Assembly: GCA_016169945.1 (NCBI GenBank)
Contig: JADLSH010000367.1
Location: forward strand, 3,966,001 to 4,030,000
Source: Trachythela sp. YZ-2020
Lineage: Eukaryota; Cnidaria; Anthozoa; Malacalcyonacea; Clavulariidae
Length of the DNA stretch: 64,000 nt
Reading direction: 5' to 3'
Part shown: piece by piece, positions 47,501 to 57,400 of the stretch
Position numbering within the stretch: position 1 is the first letter of the stretch
Layout of the letters: each line of letters starts with the position of its first letter
Made by a program: the position numbers and the translations under genes
Notes under the pieces: generated by a model
The model's input: the letters and a program-made list of their open reading frames with translations, nothing else
Told to the model about the DNA's origin: nothing
The model's database searches: none

Positions 47501-47853
47501 ATGTTAGTGAACTTCCTGAAGAGGAAGAATCAATGATAGATAGAGTCCAGCGAATGGAAACAATTGTCACAGAAGATCAGACAACAGCGGACAAAGCATC
47601 TATTAGTGTGGTGGAGCCCAGTGAAAGGTGCAGTCGAGATCTGTTCTCCGATAATGACTTTGATGCTCTGAATAAACTATTCACTGATATGATTGTAAAC
47701 AATGCTAAGATATCAAAGGTTACGATAGAACACGTTTGTAATCAATCGTCAGAAGGAAAGAAGTTACTGAGTAAAATGGGAGTAAGTCGAATAATTAATA
47801 GGATTAAGTATGAGAAAAGGAAATCGAGAATAAATGTAGGAGAGAAACGTTAA
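38436..47853 (+). CDS. Spliced tyrosine-recombinase-like (Crypton-type) gene
   Basis: Assembled by splice sites and phase: 38436-38522, 38604-38718, 44364-44473, 44969-45052, 45581-45721 and 46522-47853. The one-base phase left at 38718 is completed by the two bases opening the exon at 44364; the later junctions are all phase 0. The last exon holds a recombinase-like domain: an Arg in NRPG (46738), Lys in KKHKTVHAHG (about 46821), Arg in SFRKAA (about 47056), His in LMAHNEF (about 47128) and Tyr in AKKYY (about 47152). These are candidates for the R-K-R-H-Y set of tyrosine recombinases; the usual first His of HxxR is Ser/Thr. C-terminal to it lie two related helical motifs. No transposon ends were seen and the gene is spliced, which favours a domesticated or old Crypton-type gene. 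The 81-nt first intron is in frame and might be retained. AATAAA follows at 48137. Confidence 0.7.
38604..38718 (+). CDS. Recombinase-like gene, exon 2
   Basis: Acceptor TTATTTACAG, donor GTATCC. Reads QSIEWILKDQRYGCIKHKIC, then REHAKMSGRELLSVDE, leaving one base that matches the phase of the exon at 44364. Confidence 0.6.
39285..43500 (+). repeat. 41-bp satellite with 1184-bp higher-order repeat
   Basis: Basic unit about 41 bp around CACTAATGCT and AAGGTGATTCAGTATATAAG, in many variants. Markers recur at fixed spacing: CTCCGAAC at 39592, 40736 and 41920; TCGACTTCGTCTCGG at 40159, 41343 and 42527. The higher-order unit is therefore 1184 bp (first copy 1144 bp). The last kilobase shows a shorter repeat of about 265 bp (GTGCTGAAGAGATTCAG near 42846, 43111 and 43373). 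Each long unit also carries the same foreign insert (TTCACCTCGCCTTCGGCGAA type), so insertion preceded amplification. Confidence 0.9.
43510..43769 (-). repeat. Inverted tail of the satellite
   Basis: Units read ACTGAATCACCTTAGCATTA, the reverse complement of the main array. Five to six units, ending at the MITE. Confidence 0.8.
43772..44064. mobile_element. MITE with ~85-bp terminal inverted repeats and TA target
   Basis: Ends CAGCTAATTCAAAAAAGG and CCTTTTTTGAATTAGCTG, flanked by TA on both sides, as in Tc1/mariner-type insertion. The arms also contain telomere-like AAACCTTAAACCTTAAAC and its inverse. No gene. Confidence 0.8.
44235..44335 (+). repeat. AAGTAACATACAC tandem repeat
   Basis: Five imperfect copies of a ~17-bp unit (AGTAACATACACACTA) just upstream of exon 3. 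Confidence 0.65.
44364..44473 (+). CDS. Recombinase-like gene, exon 3
   Basis: Acceptor with branch-like CTAAC and TTTTTAG; donor GTTAGT. Reads YRNGVNLDFSFAFPKTGKNE and ends IDIEAFVEG. Too short to appear as a long open frame. Confidence 0.75.
44969..45052 (+). CDS. Recombinase-like gene, exon 4
   Basis: 84 nt between TGTTTAG and GTAATT. Reads DANGRFKQHWKDNSLINDGT and ends ISLQNE. Phase 0 at both ends. Confidence 0.75.
45581..45721 (+). CDS. Recombinase-like gene, exon 5
   Basis: 141 nt between TATCATAG and GTAAGC. Reads QFQEDVNNKIEEIAILVNAD and ends DRDNYGESSQ. Acidic, helical. Phase 0 at both ends. Confidence 0.78.
45815..45960. repeat. GAGTACTCG palindrome-rich fragment
   Basis: ACGAGTACTCGCGAGT and its inverse GCGAGTACTCGT, within the intron after exon 5. 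Probably a degraded foldback element. Confidence 0.4.
46522..47853 (+). CDS. Recombinase-like gene, last exon: catalytic-domain region and C-terminal motifs
   Basis: 443 codons plus stop, after acceptor TTTTTCTACAG. An acidic Ser/Glu-rich stretch (about 46522-46640) precedes the recombinase domain (about 46680-47180). The tail contains TAWGEDELRKVKEIF..NRLK (47290-47450) and LFSDNDFDALNKLF..NRIK (47635-47810), two copies of a SANT/Myb-like helical pattern. The exon ends in a basic region. The upstream ATG of the open frame (46471) lies in the intron and is not the likely start. Confidence 0.8.
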   Translation, partial: ETFESQLDDRDDSCKDSESSEESWKPIESEESEASAGDVNKKSKEIRENVTQANYILVRDYLFAQIFIDNANRPGVLSFMTLEEFENMREEGEHFIISVKKHKTVHAHGPAYIVLNRKLKAWLSIFINVMRPVVTISKNGPIFLSWNGQSMESGQINKAVQSIFKKAKIEVKVTSTSFRKAAVTNVHQKNPELSGKLAGLMAHNEFTAKKYYLLTEKSKDSVEASRNLGRLMREVSVEAGSLEESQDLKEVEAKTRTAWGEDELRKVKEIFSEEIKRKHVKLDEVRKRVNDNAQLHGMSPRRIYNRLKADIKPHQESTSDIGGDNEYVSELPEEEESMIDRVQRMETIVTEDQTTADKASISVVEPSERCSRDLFSDNDFDALNKLFTDMIVNNAKISKVTIEHVCNQSSEGKKLLSKMGVSRIINRIKYEKRKSRINVGEKR

Positions 47854-48136
47854 TGACATTTCACTAATCACTTTTTACATCTCTCTTGATGTAATGACGA
47901 TCTGGAACTATATGGTAGTATTGTTATCTCAGACATTCTTTTATTACAACTTATGACTTGCATGGGTAGGGTTAATTAATTTAAACGTTTTTACTAAGTA
48001 TGTAAATTTTTGGTTTAAATATAAGGGATATTGGTTGAAAAATTGTTTCAATTCGTTAAGTATGCCGCACTCCCCACACAGAATTTTGCATTTATTTAGA
48101 CGCAAGGTATAAAACTGTATTTGTATACATAACACA

Positions 48137-48142
48137 AATAAA
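48137..48142 (+). terminator. Candidate polyadenylation signal AATAAA
   Basis: First AATAAA after the recombinase-like gene's stop codon, about 285 nt downstream. Confidence 0.45.
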
Positions 48143-48149
48143 TGTGCTA

Positions 48150-49080
48150 TGCAATATACATCTGATTGGAATTTTTCAAAAAGTGAGTAATTGGATAGTG
48201 CATGCGTGTCAGTACCTATCTACAGGCCTAGATAATCTGTTTTCCTTCCTGGCAGCAAAATCCCAAAACAAAAATTTCCTGTGTCGGACTTAAATTTTCT
48301 AAAAATTAAAATTTTATTTTATATCACAAACAAGCTAATTATCTGTTGTTTGTTTTTATAAAATGACAAATATTTCCTGCGAGACATAAAAATTTCCTGT
48401 GAAGACTTTTTGTCAAACATTTGCTGGCGCTGCCGGACATTTCCAGCACTGCCTATCTATATGAACAGGCCATGCAGATTGATTGGTTATGACTATAAAG
48501 GACAATAGACTATGGAAATTATATTTCTAAAGAACGAATCATATACACTGACCACTTTTGTTTCAGAAAACCAATTACAGTTTGTATATAGGTACTTACC
48601 GAAAGTGTCAATACCTCTATCTATCAGACAGAAGTATATTCATGCACTGTTTCCATTTTCCAAAATTAGAGTTTGTTTGAAATATTTATCAGGAAATTTA
48701 CCAACAATCCAATTGTTTTTGTATTGACAGTACCCATGTTGTTTCTGTGTCCATTATTTTTTTTTAAGAGCCCACTTATTTACGATTGCAAGCAAGCCCA
48801 TGCGAAAAACTCGAAATGAACTCTTAAAACCTCACAAAAGCCATATAAAAGTAATTATAATATTAACCAAGCCTCTTAAAATTCCAGAAAACAATTAGGA
48901 TGGGAAAAGTAAATCCTTTGGAAAAAAATATCTGGCCTGCATCAAATGCCCTTCTGCTGCCCTAAATACCTGTAAAAACCATGAAAGACAAGTTGAAGAA
49001 TTTAGATATACAGTATAGACAAGAATGCCGAATTTTGTAAAAGGCATCCTGCAACCTGAACCTGAAAATTTAAAAATTCA
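48150..49080. other. No supported feature
   Basis: AT-rich intergenic sequence. TTTCCTGT/ATTTCCTG motifs recur around 48280-48410 without clear structure. Confidence 0.4.
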
Positions 49081-49085
49081 AAACA

Positions 49086-49270
49086 ATGTTACAAAAGTGC
49101 CAGAACAGGTTACAATAATTCCCTGTAAAAGTTACAAAAGTGCCCTAGATCAGTTACAAAAGTGCCATGTTACAAAAATGCCATAATGTTACAAAAATGC
49201 CTTATGATGTTACAAAAATGCCCTATGAGGTTACAAAAGTGCCCTGTAAAGGTTACAAAAGTGCCAATAC
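49086..49270 (+). repeat. GTTACAAAAGTGCC tandem repeat
   Basis: Nine or so degenerate copies of GTTACAAAARTGCC at 17-30 bp spacing, running into a (CTAT)n tract. Confidence 0.75.
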
Positions 49271-49273
49271 TTA

Positions 49274-49275
<2 letters not shown>

Positions 49276-49326
<51 letters not shown>
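49276..49326 (+). repeat. (CTAT)n microsatellite
   Basis: About twelve CTAT units, immediately before repeat A copy 1. The same junction precedes copy 2 at 51191. Confidence 0.9.
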
Positions 49327-49327
<1 letters not shown>

Positions 49328-50475
49328 AGGTTTGCCATACTAATTATCATTCTTTAATATAAACACGAGGGATAATGAATATTCAGTGAGGTATGCGCCT
49401 TGTCTTCAACTATTGCAATAATTTTTTGTCTTGGAAATTTGAGACAGGAGGCCAAAACTAATTACTTTGAAATAAAACCATATTGCCACACTACTACTAT
49501 GATCTACATCAGAGGATCTACATATTAACTACTTTATGGGAAAATTTATTGTACAGGAAGCTAAACATATTCTTATCCGGAAAATTTATGTTGTTTTTGC
49601 CATATAGTTTCAATTTTTTTGCGTATCTTTCTGATTTCCACGTACAAATTGGAATAAAATGTTTGTTCAAAACGCAGGAAATCGCGTCTCCGAGGTCCTA
49701 GGATCCCGGGACCACCCCCCTTGCAAATGGGTGACCTACTACATCAGTCGTCCTATTCTGCTGGATCTGCCCCTATGTACACGAGTTCACTAGTAAAAAT
49801 ATGAAACGTAACTTACTGACTTACGTAAGTGAATATTAGGGCCATTTATACGGGAGAAAATTAGACGGGACTGACATAAGACGCGTCTTATATAAGACGC
49901 GAACACACTCGATCGTATAAATGGTCAAATTCTAGTAAGTCGCGACTTAAATAAGAACAGGGGTTCAGGCTGTTCCACAATAAGTAGCGACTTATTAGAA
50001 TTTGACCGCGTCTTATGTCAGTCCCGTCTAATTTTCTCCCGTATAAATGGCCCTATTATGTTCATTGAATTGTGTTGCTACTCATTGAATTGTGTTGCTA
50101 CTCTATTGCAGCAGCACGCAGAATTTATCGACTTTTAGGATTATATAATTCGGTCGGGTTATATAAAAGTAGGTCTGGATTCATCATTCATGGGTCGGTC
50201 TCATTTTGAGACTTCAAGAGCTTCTTGGCTGCCCTGAGAAAGAGCATGAAGAATAATTATATAGATCGCGCAAAAAAGATTGGGCAAGTGATCTGGAGAA
50301 ACGCAAGCAGAAATAGTTTGCTGCCTCTCTGCGCTCGGAAGCAATTAGACGAATGAAAATCATCAATTATTTAAAATAACTCAATAAATATTGTTAAAAC
50401 TAATCAAGATGTTTATCAAACTGAAAGTAGTAATTATAAGCAATATATATATTGCCCTGCTTACTGCATTTTCAT
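49327..50475 (+). repeat. Repeat A, copy 1 (1149 bp)
   Basis: Direct copy of 51192-52339. By eye the copies differ by a single-base deletion (GCGTCTTATGTC here, GCGTCTATGTC in copy 2). Contains a MITE (49839-50053). The 72-aa frame at 49483 lies in both copies and is not recognised. Confidence 0.9.
49839..50053. mobile_element. MITE in repeat A
   Basis: Terminal inverted repeats of about 47 bp beginning GGGCCATTTATACGGGAGAA. Flanks are consistent with a TA or TATTA duplication. Inner GACGCGTCTTATATAAGACG forms a further palindrome. Copied at 51704-51917. Confidence 0.8.
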
Positions 50476-50477
50476 AC

Positions 50478-51112
50478 ACGCATTCAGCTTATTTATAGAG
50501 ATCAGTGGCTAAGCTGAGCGACCTCCCCAAGCACCCCGCGCGCTCGCTCAGCTTAGCCACTGATCTCTATAAATTAGCTGAATGCGATTTTTTTCTTTTC
50601 CTTAAAAGCGCCTGGATACGAGGCTGGTAAAACCACATGATTTTATCGACAATATTTCAGTCCGATTATAACTTCCGGTTTGACTTTAAGTCCAGTAACT
50701 TGTTTCAATGCATCAAAATCTTCCCCATGTATATATTACTATTTTATGTAAAGGTATGGGTTCTTGAATTTGGACCAAATGTTTGTTATGGTATCGAAAC
50801 TCAACATATTAAGTAATTTTTGCGATTAAAAATATGACGCTGTAAATCGTATATGTACGAGAAATGTACGAATCGTATATGTACGTATATATGTACGAGA
50901 TATGATATATTTGGCAAGGTGATAAATGATATATTTACTGGGCAACAGAACACGTAGTGCCATACATTTTTGAGATATTACTGGAAATGAATACTGGGAT
51001 TACTACTTCTCAAAAGAGAATGGTAATAGCCGCAAGGTTTGCCACGCCCCTCGTGGAAATCAGCTTCGGTTGACGAGGTCAGCTTGTATAAATAAAGTTT
51101 TCTATCTATCTA

Positions 51113-51190
<78 letters not shown>
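50478..51190 (+). repeat. Repeat B, copy 2, with (CTAT)n tail
   Basis: Matches 36085-36764 but begins inside the MITE palindrome and has a longer microsatellite (51107-51190). It sits exactly between the two A copies. Confidence 0.85.
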
Positions 51191-51191
<1 letters not shown>

Positions 51192-51192
<1 letters not shown>

Positions 51193-52339
51193 AGGTTTGC
51201 CATACTAATTATCATTCTTTAATATAAACACGAGGGATAATGAATATTCAGTGAGGTATGCGCCTTGTCTTCAACTATTGCAATAATTTTTTGTCTTGGA
51301 AATTTGAGACAGGAGGCCAAAACTAATTACTTTGAAATAAAACCATATTGCCACACTACTACTATGATCTACATCAGAGGATCTACATATTAACTACTTT
51401 ATGGGAAAATTTATTGTACAGGAAGCTAAACATATTCTTATCCGGAAAATTTATGTTGTTTTTGCCATATAGTTTCAATTTTTTTGCGTATCTTTCTGAT
51501 TTCCACGTACAAATTGGAATAAAATGTTTGTTCAAAACGCAGGAAATCGCGTCTCCGAGGTCCTAGGATCCCGGGACCACCCCCCTTGCAAATGGGTGAC
51601 CTACTACATCAGTCGTCCTATTCTGCTGGATCTGCCCCTATGTACACGAGTTCACTAGTAAAAATATGAAACGTAACTTACTGACTTACGTAAGTGAATA
51701 TTAGGGCCATTTATACGGGAGAAAATTAGACGGGACTGACATAAGACGCGTCTTATATAAGACGCGAACACACTCGATCGTATAAATGGTCAAATTCTAG
51801 TAAGTCGCGACTTAAATAAGAACAGGGGTTCAGGCTGTTCCACAATAAGTAGCGACTTATTAGAATTTGACCGCGTCTATGTCAGTCCCGTCTAATTTTC
51901 TCCCGTATAAATGGCCCTATTATGTTCATTGAATTGTGTTGCTACTCATTGAATTGTGTTGCTACTCTATTGCAGCAGCACGCAGAATTTATCGACTTTT
52001 AGGATTATATAATTCGGTCGGGTTATATAAAAGTAGGTCTGGATTCATCATTCATGGGTCGGTCTCATTTTGAGACTTCAAGAGCTTCTTGGCTGCCCTG
52101 AGAAAGAGCATGAAGAATAATTATATAGATCGCGCAAAAAAGATTGGGCAAGTGATCTGGAGAAACGCAAGCAGAAATAGTTTGCTGCCTCTCTGCGCTC
52201 GGAAGCAATTAGACGAATGAAAATCATCAATTATTTAAAATAACTCAATAAATATTGTTAAAACTAATCAAGATGTTTATCAAACTGAAAGTAGTAATTA
52301 TAAGCAATATATATATTGCCCTGCTTACTGCATTTTCAT
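51192..52339 (+). repeat. Repeat A, copy 2
   Basis: See copy 1 at 49327-50475. The sequence to the right (TTCATTTAAAGAATCC) is unique, so this is the likely original right edge. Confidence 0.9.
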
Positions 52340-52399
52340 TTCATTTAAAGAATCCCTTGTTATATGCATAACTAAGACATTGCTTAGTAACTATGCTTA

Positions 52400-52823
52400 G
52401 TGCATTTTATTTTCATTTCATATAAACCTTTTGTTATACACATATCTTTACAAGAGCAAAATGAATGGAACACAGAAAATGGCCGGAATTTCAGTATCAA
52501 TACAATATCCTGTCCAATACAGAACATTAAATTTGGGATAGAAGATGCTGTTTCAAATATGACCAATACCACAAACACTACACTTAACCTTGCGAGAAGT
52601 TGTGATGAACCATTTCTAGTGTATATATATTATAATGGCATTGAATATAATTCTGGTCCTTTTTGGTGCGTTTAATAACTGGTTGGTTGCTTCAGTTGTT
52701 TGGAAGACAAAGTTGATGGAAAATCCAACAAATGTACTGTTATCTAATAATGCCATAGCAGATATTATCTATCTAATAACTTCAGGATCAGATCTAGTCA
52801 TCCAACTATTATTACGAATATAA
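52400..52823 (+). pseudogene. GPCR-like fragment (N-terminus, TM1, TM2)
   Basis: The first frame ends with an Asn/Thr-rich extracellular segment (SNMTNTTNTTLN, several glycosylation sites). After a shift in the TATATATA run near 52625 the second frame reads LNIILVLFGAFNNWLVASVV, then KLMENPTNVLLSNNAIADII. This matches the TM1-loop-TM2 pattern of class A receptors (TNxLLxNxAIAD), although the usual GN of TM1 is NN. Nothing further continues on this strand. Confidence 0.5.
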
Positions 52824-52848
52824 TTTTTAACCGTATCCCAAACTGTTC

Positions 52849-53076
52849 TTATTTTCTAACTATCGTAAAGGAGTCCGAAGAATGTTCAAAAGTTGTTTCC
52901 ATAACAGGGTAGCCAGTCAAGATGAAAACAATAACACTGATAATTTGGATATTTAAAAAATTATAGACACAATAAGTCAAAATATAGACAGCCAGAACTG
53001 GCCAAGTTAAGTCATAAACTGTAGTGTTTGCTGTAAAAGTAATCGTAGTATAGAAGTATATCCTATTATATAACAC
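52849..53076 (-). pseudogene. Hydrophobic fragment, possibly the inverted continuation of the GPCR
   Basis: 75-aa minus-strand frame with two hydrophobic segments: FTANTTVYDLTWPVLAVYIL and IISVIVFILTGYPVMETTF. They are suggestive of TM3 and TM4 but lack a DRY motif. Adjacent to, and opposite in strand from, the TM1-TM2 fragment. Confidence 0.25.
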
Positions 53077-53099
53077 GGCGGTTGCCGGGCGGTCACAGT

Positions 53100-53460
53100 T
53101 CTATATATTGCAATTTAGTAGCAGCAAGTCTGCGGTCCGGTTGCGGTTGAGTTGCGGTTTGATTAAGATTTAGTAGCGGTGGGGCTGCCGTATTCATTGC
53201 CGTGGTCGATCGGTGCTTGATCCTAGGATCTATCGCATGTTAACCACGGTTATCGTAAATTATTTCTGAGGCATATTATACATATCTAATTCTAGCGCCA
53301 TTACGTACTTTGTGCTTGTTTTCTCTTCTGCTAAAAAGACGTACTGTATAATCCCAGTAAAATCCCCTCAATGACAATGTTGAAGCAAACAGAAGTAGTA
53401 TTTCGTTCCGCATGTCCTATTCATACCACTCATAATGATATGCGAAGATAAAATAAACTA
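53100..53460. other. No supported feature
   Basis: Degenerate GGTTGCGGTT-type motifs at 53090-53190; otherwise unassigned. Confidence 0.35.
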
Positions 53461-53499
53461 AAATAATGGCCACAAAGGAAGTGAATGATGCGGAACGTG

Positions 53500-53640
53500 C
53501 TAATAGCATCGACAGGACGTCTATAAAATGCATGTTTCTTGCATTCCACTCAGTTCGTGCTCAGTTCCAGCGGATAAGGAGATAAAAAAATTTATGGTTT
53601 AGCAACGACCCACGCGAATTTCTGACGCCACGAACAACAT
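53500..53640 (+). promoter_or_regulatory. TATA-containing region upstream of a gag-like remnant
   Basis: TATAAAA at 53522 is followed about 30 nt later by CACTCAGTTC-type sequence and, at 53639, an ATG. It could be a retroelement promoter; inference from position only. Confidence 0.3.
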
Positions 53641-53795
53641 GGCAGAGCCGGTTCAATATCCAGCTGAGTTGATTGCTCAGGAAGATGAATAGATGATGGC
53701 CAAGCGCCGCAGCCACCACGGCAGCTGCCTGCACAACAACAGCCTCCGGCCCTCGTTGAAGCTCCGGCGGAATTGGAAGTATCTATGGTTTTATA
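53639..53795 (+). pseudogene. Gag-like N-terminal remnant
   Basis: Reads MAEPVQYPAELIAQEDE, then after a frame change QAPQPPRQLPAQQQPPALVE and PAELEV. Pro/Gln-rich, as in retroelement gag N-termini. Broken by a stop and a shift. Linked to the zinc knuckle at 59919 by position only. Confidence 0.35.
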
Positions 53796-54455
53796 GTCTG
53801 TTGTAAGTTCTATACATCGTGGTGCCTTTCACCACTACGCCTTATTTGCGAATGGCATTTTCGTTTTGCTAGCCCGTATTTTTATTAATTCTTTGACAGT
53901 TGTCACCTTGATTGCTTTAATCGGTTCAATGAACAAGGATATTAGCTGTTCCTACCGGTTGTGTTTGTGCTTACTCTTGTAAGCCCCTGTTAAACGGTTT
54001 ATTTTTAGGCTTTGTTGGGCTCTCATATTTTTTTTTATATATCGCCTTGCCATTTATAGTATACGTGCATGATCACACTATGTTTTTCGATCTGGCCTCC
54101 ATGTTGTCATTTGGGACATCTTCGACGGTTCGCTGAAGTCGAATTCGGGTGTAACAGTCTAGTGAGCAAAGATAATCCCGTTGGGCCAATTTAAATGTGA
54201 TGAAATGCCATGCTATGCTCTATTTCATTTGTATGCATGGTGTGTAACTTAGTCTTAGTTGGCTGTGAAACTATTTGTTTAATTTCTACTGCATTATTGT
54301 TGCATTGACTTCTTGTTGTTAGCCCAATTAACTTTCCGTATCAGACTTCTACAACTGTACGGGTTCGCCTTTTTAATTGGTTTCTTATACTACCCGTTTA
54401 CAATGCACATACATTTACTTTCAAATTGTCCTTTATAGCATGTATATTATTTATC

Positions 54456-57400
54456 ACGGGTGGGTGTGGCCATATATACTGTTGACTCACGGTGGGTGTA
54501 CTGGCTGTATTTTTATTACCTTGTTTATCTACAGTGGGTATATTTCCATACATTGTCTATGTGCAGGGGGTGTATTGTCACCGAATTGTTTTTGTGCAGT
54601 GGGTGTATTCTCCCCAGATTGTTTATGCGCAGTGGGTGTATTTTCACCAGATTGTTTGGCGCAGTGGATGTATTTTCACCAGATTGTTTATGCGCAGTGG
54701 GTGTATTTTCACCAGATTGTTTATGCGCAGTGGGTGTATTTTCACCAGATTGTTCATGCGCAGTGGGTGTATTTTCACCAGATTGTTTATGCGCAGTGGG
54801 TGTATTTTCACCAGATTGTTTATGCGCAGTGGGTGTATTTTCACCAGATTGTTTGGCGCAGTGGATGTATTCTCCCCAGATTGTTTATCAGCAGTGGGTG
54901 TATTTTCACCAGATTGTTTATGCGCAGTGGGTGTATTTTCACCAGATTGTTTATGCGCAGTGGGTGTATTCTCACCAGATTGTTTATGCGCAGTGGGTGT
55001 ATTTTCACCAGATTGTTTATCAGCAGTGGGTGTATTTTCACCAGATTGTTTATGCGCAGTGGGTGTATTTTCACCAGATTGTTTTGCGCAGTGGGTGTAT
55101 TTTCACCAGATTGCTTTGCGCAGTGGGTGTATTTTTCACCAGATTGTTTATGCGCTGTGGGTGTATTTTCACCAGATTGTTTTGCGCAGTGGGTGTATTT
55201 TCACCAGATTGTTTGGCGCAGTGGGTGTATTTTCACCAGATTGTCTATGCGCAGTGGGTGTATTTTCACCAGATTGTTTATGCGCAGTGGGTGTATTTTC
55301 ACCAGATTGTTTATGCGCAGTGGGTGTATTTTCACCAGATTGTTTATGCGCTGTGGGTGTATTTTCACCAGATTGTTTTGCGCAGTGGGTGTATTTTCAC
55401 CAGATTGTTTGGCGCAGTGGGTGTACTTTTCACCAGATTGTCTATGCGCAGTGGGTGTATTTTTCACCAGATTGTTTATGCGCAGTGGGTGTATTTTTCA
55501 CCAGATTGTTTATGCGCAGTGGGTGTATTTTCACCAGATTGTTTTGCGCAGTCGGTGTATTTTTCACCAGATTGTCTATGCGCAGTCGGTGTATTTTTCA
55601 CCAGATTGTCTATGCGCAGTGGATGTATTTTCACCAGATTGTTTGGCGCAGTGGCTGTATTTTTCACCAGATTGTTTATGCGCAGTGGGTGTATCTTCAC
55701 CAGATTGTATTTGCGCAGTGGGTGTATTTTTCACCAGATTGTCTATGCGCAGTGGGTGTATTTTCACCAGATTGTTTATGCGCAGTGGGTGTATTTTCAC
55801 CAGATTGTTTTGCGCAGTGGGTGTATTTTTCACCAGATTGTCTATGCGCAGTGGGTGTATTTTCACCAGATTGTTTATGCGCAGTGGGTGTATTTTCACC
55901 AGATTGTTTATGCGCAGTGGGTGTATTTTCACCAGATTGTTTATGCGCAGTGGGTGTATTTTCACCAGATTGTTTATGCGCAGTGGGTGTATTTTCTCAC
56001 CAGATTGTTTTGCGCAGTGGGTGTATTTTCACCAGATTGTTTGGCGCAGTGGGTGTATTTTTCACCAGATTGTCTATGCGCAGTGGGTGTATTTTTCACC
56101 AGATTGTTTTGCGCAGTGGGTGTATTTTTCACCAGATTGTCTATGCGCAGTGGGTGTATTTTTCACCAGATTGTTTTGCGCAGTGGGTGTATTTTTCACC
56201 AGATTGTCTATGCGCAGTGGGTGTATTTTTCACCAGATTGTTTATGCGCAGTGGGTGTATTTTCACCAGATTGTTTATGCGCAGTGGGTGTATTTTCACC
56301 AGATTGTTTATGCGCAGTGGGTGTATTTTCACCAGATTGTTTTGCGCAGTGGGTGTATTTTCACCAGATTGCTTTGCGCAGTGGGTGTATTTTTCACCAG
56401 ATTGTCTATGCGCAGTGGGTGTATTTTTCACCAGATTGTTTATGCGCAGTGGGTGTATTTTCACCAGATTGTTTATGCGCAGTGGGTGTATTTTCACCAG
56501 ATTGTTTATGCGCAGTGGGTGTATTTTCACCAGATTGTTTATGCGCAGTGGGTGTATTTTCACCAGATTGTTTGGCGCAGTGGGTGTATTTTCACCAGAT
56601 TGTCTATGCGCAGTGGGTGTATTTTTCACCAGATTGTTTTGCGCAGTGGGTGTATTTTCACCAGATTGTCTATGCGCAGTGGGTGTATTTTCACCAGATT
56701 GTTTGCGCAGTGGGTGTATTTTCACCAGATTGTTTTGCGCAGTGGGTGTATTTTTCACCAGATTGTCTATGCGCAGTGGGTGTATTTTCACCAGATTGTT
56801 TATGCGCAGTGGGTGTATTTTCACCAGATTGTTTATGCGCAGTGGGTGTATTTTCACCAGATTGTTTATGCGCAGTGGGTGTATTTTCACCAGATTGTTT
56901 ATGCGCAGTGGGTGTATTTTCACCAGATTGTTTATGCGCAGTGGGTGTATTTTCACCAGATTGTTTATGCGCAGTGGGTGTATTTTTCACCAGATTGTCT
57001 ATGCGCAGTGGGTGTATTTTCACCAGATTGTTTTGCGCAGTGGGTGTATTTTTCACCAGATTGTATATGCGCATTTTCACCAGATTGTTTTGGGGATTGG
57101 GTGTTTTTTTCACCAGACTGTCTATGCGCAGTGGGTGTATTTTCACCAGATTGTTTATGCGCAGTGGGTGTATTTTCACCAGATTGTTTTGCGCAGTGGG
57201 TGTATTTTCACCAGATTGTTTATGCGCAGTGGGTGTATTTTCACCAGATTGTTTTGCGCAGTGGGTGTATTTTTCACCAGATTGTCTATGCGCAGTGGGT
57301 GTATTTTTCACCAGATTGTTTATGCGCAGTGGGTGTATTTTTCACCAGATTGTTTATGCGCAGTGGGTGTATTTTTCACCAGATTGTTTATGCGCAGTGG

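Noticed and set aside
49327..52339. LTR retrotransposon with A as LTRs
   Set aside because: The segment between is a 0.7-kb copy of a dispersed repeat, with no gag/pol, primer site or polypurine tract; A lacks TG..CA ends.
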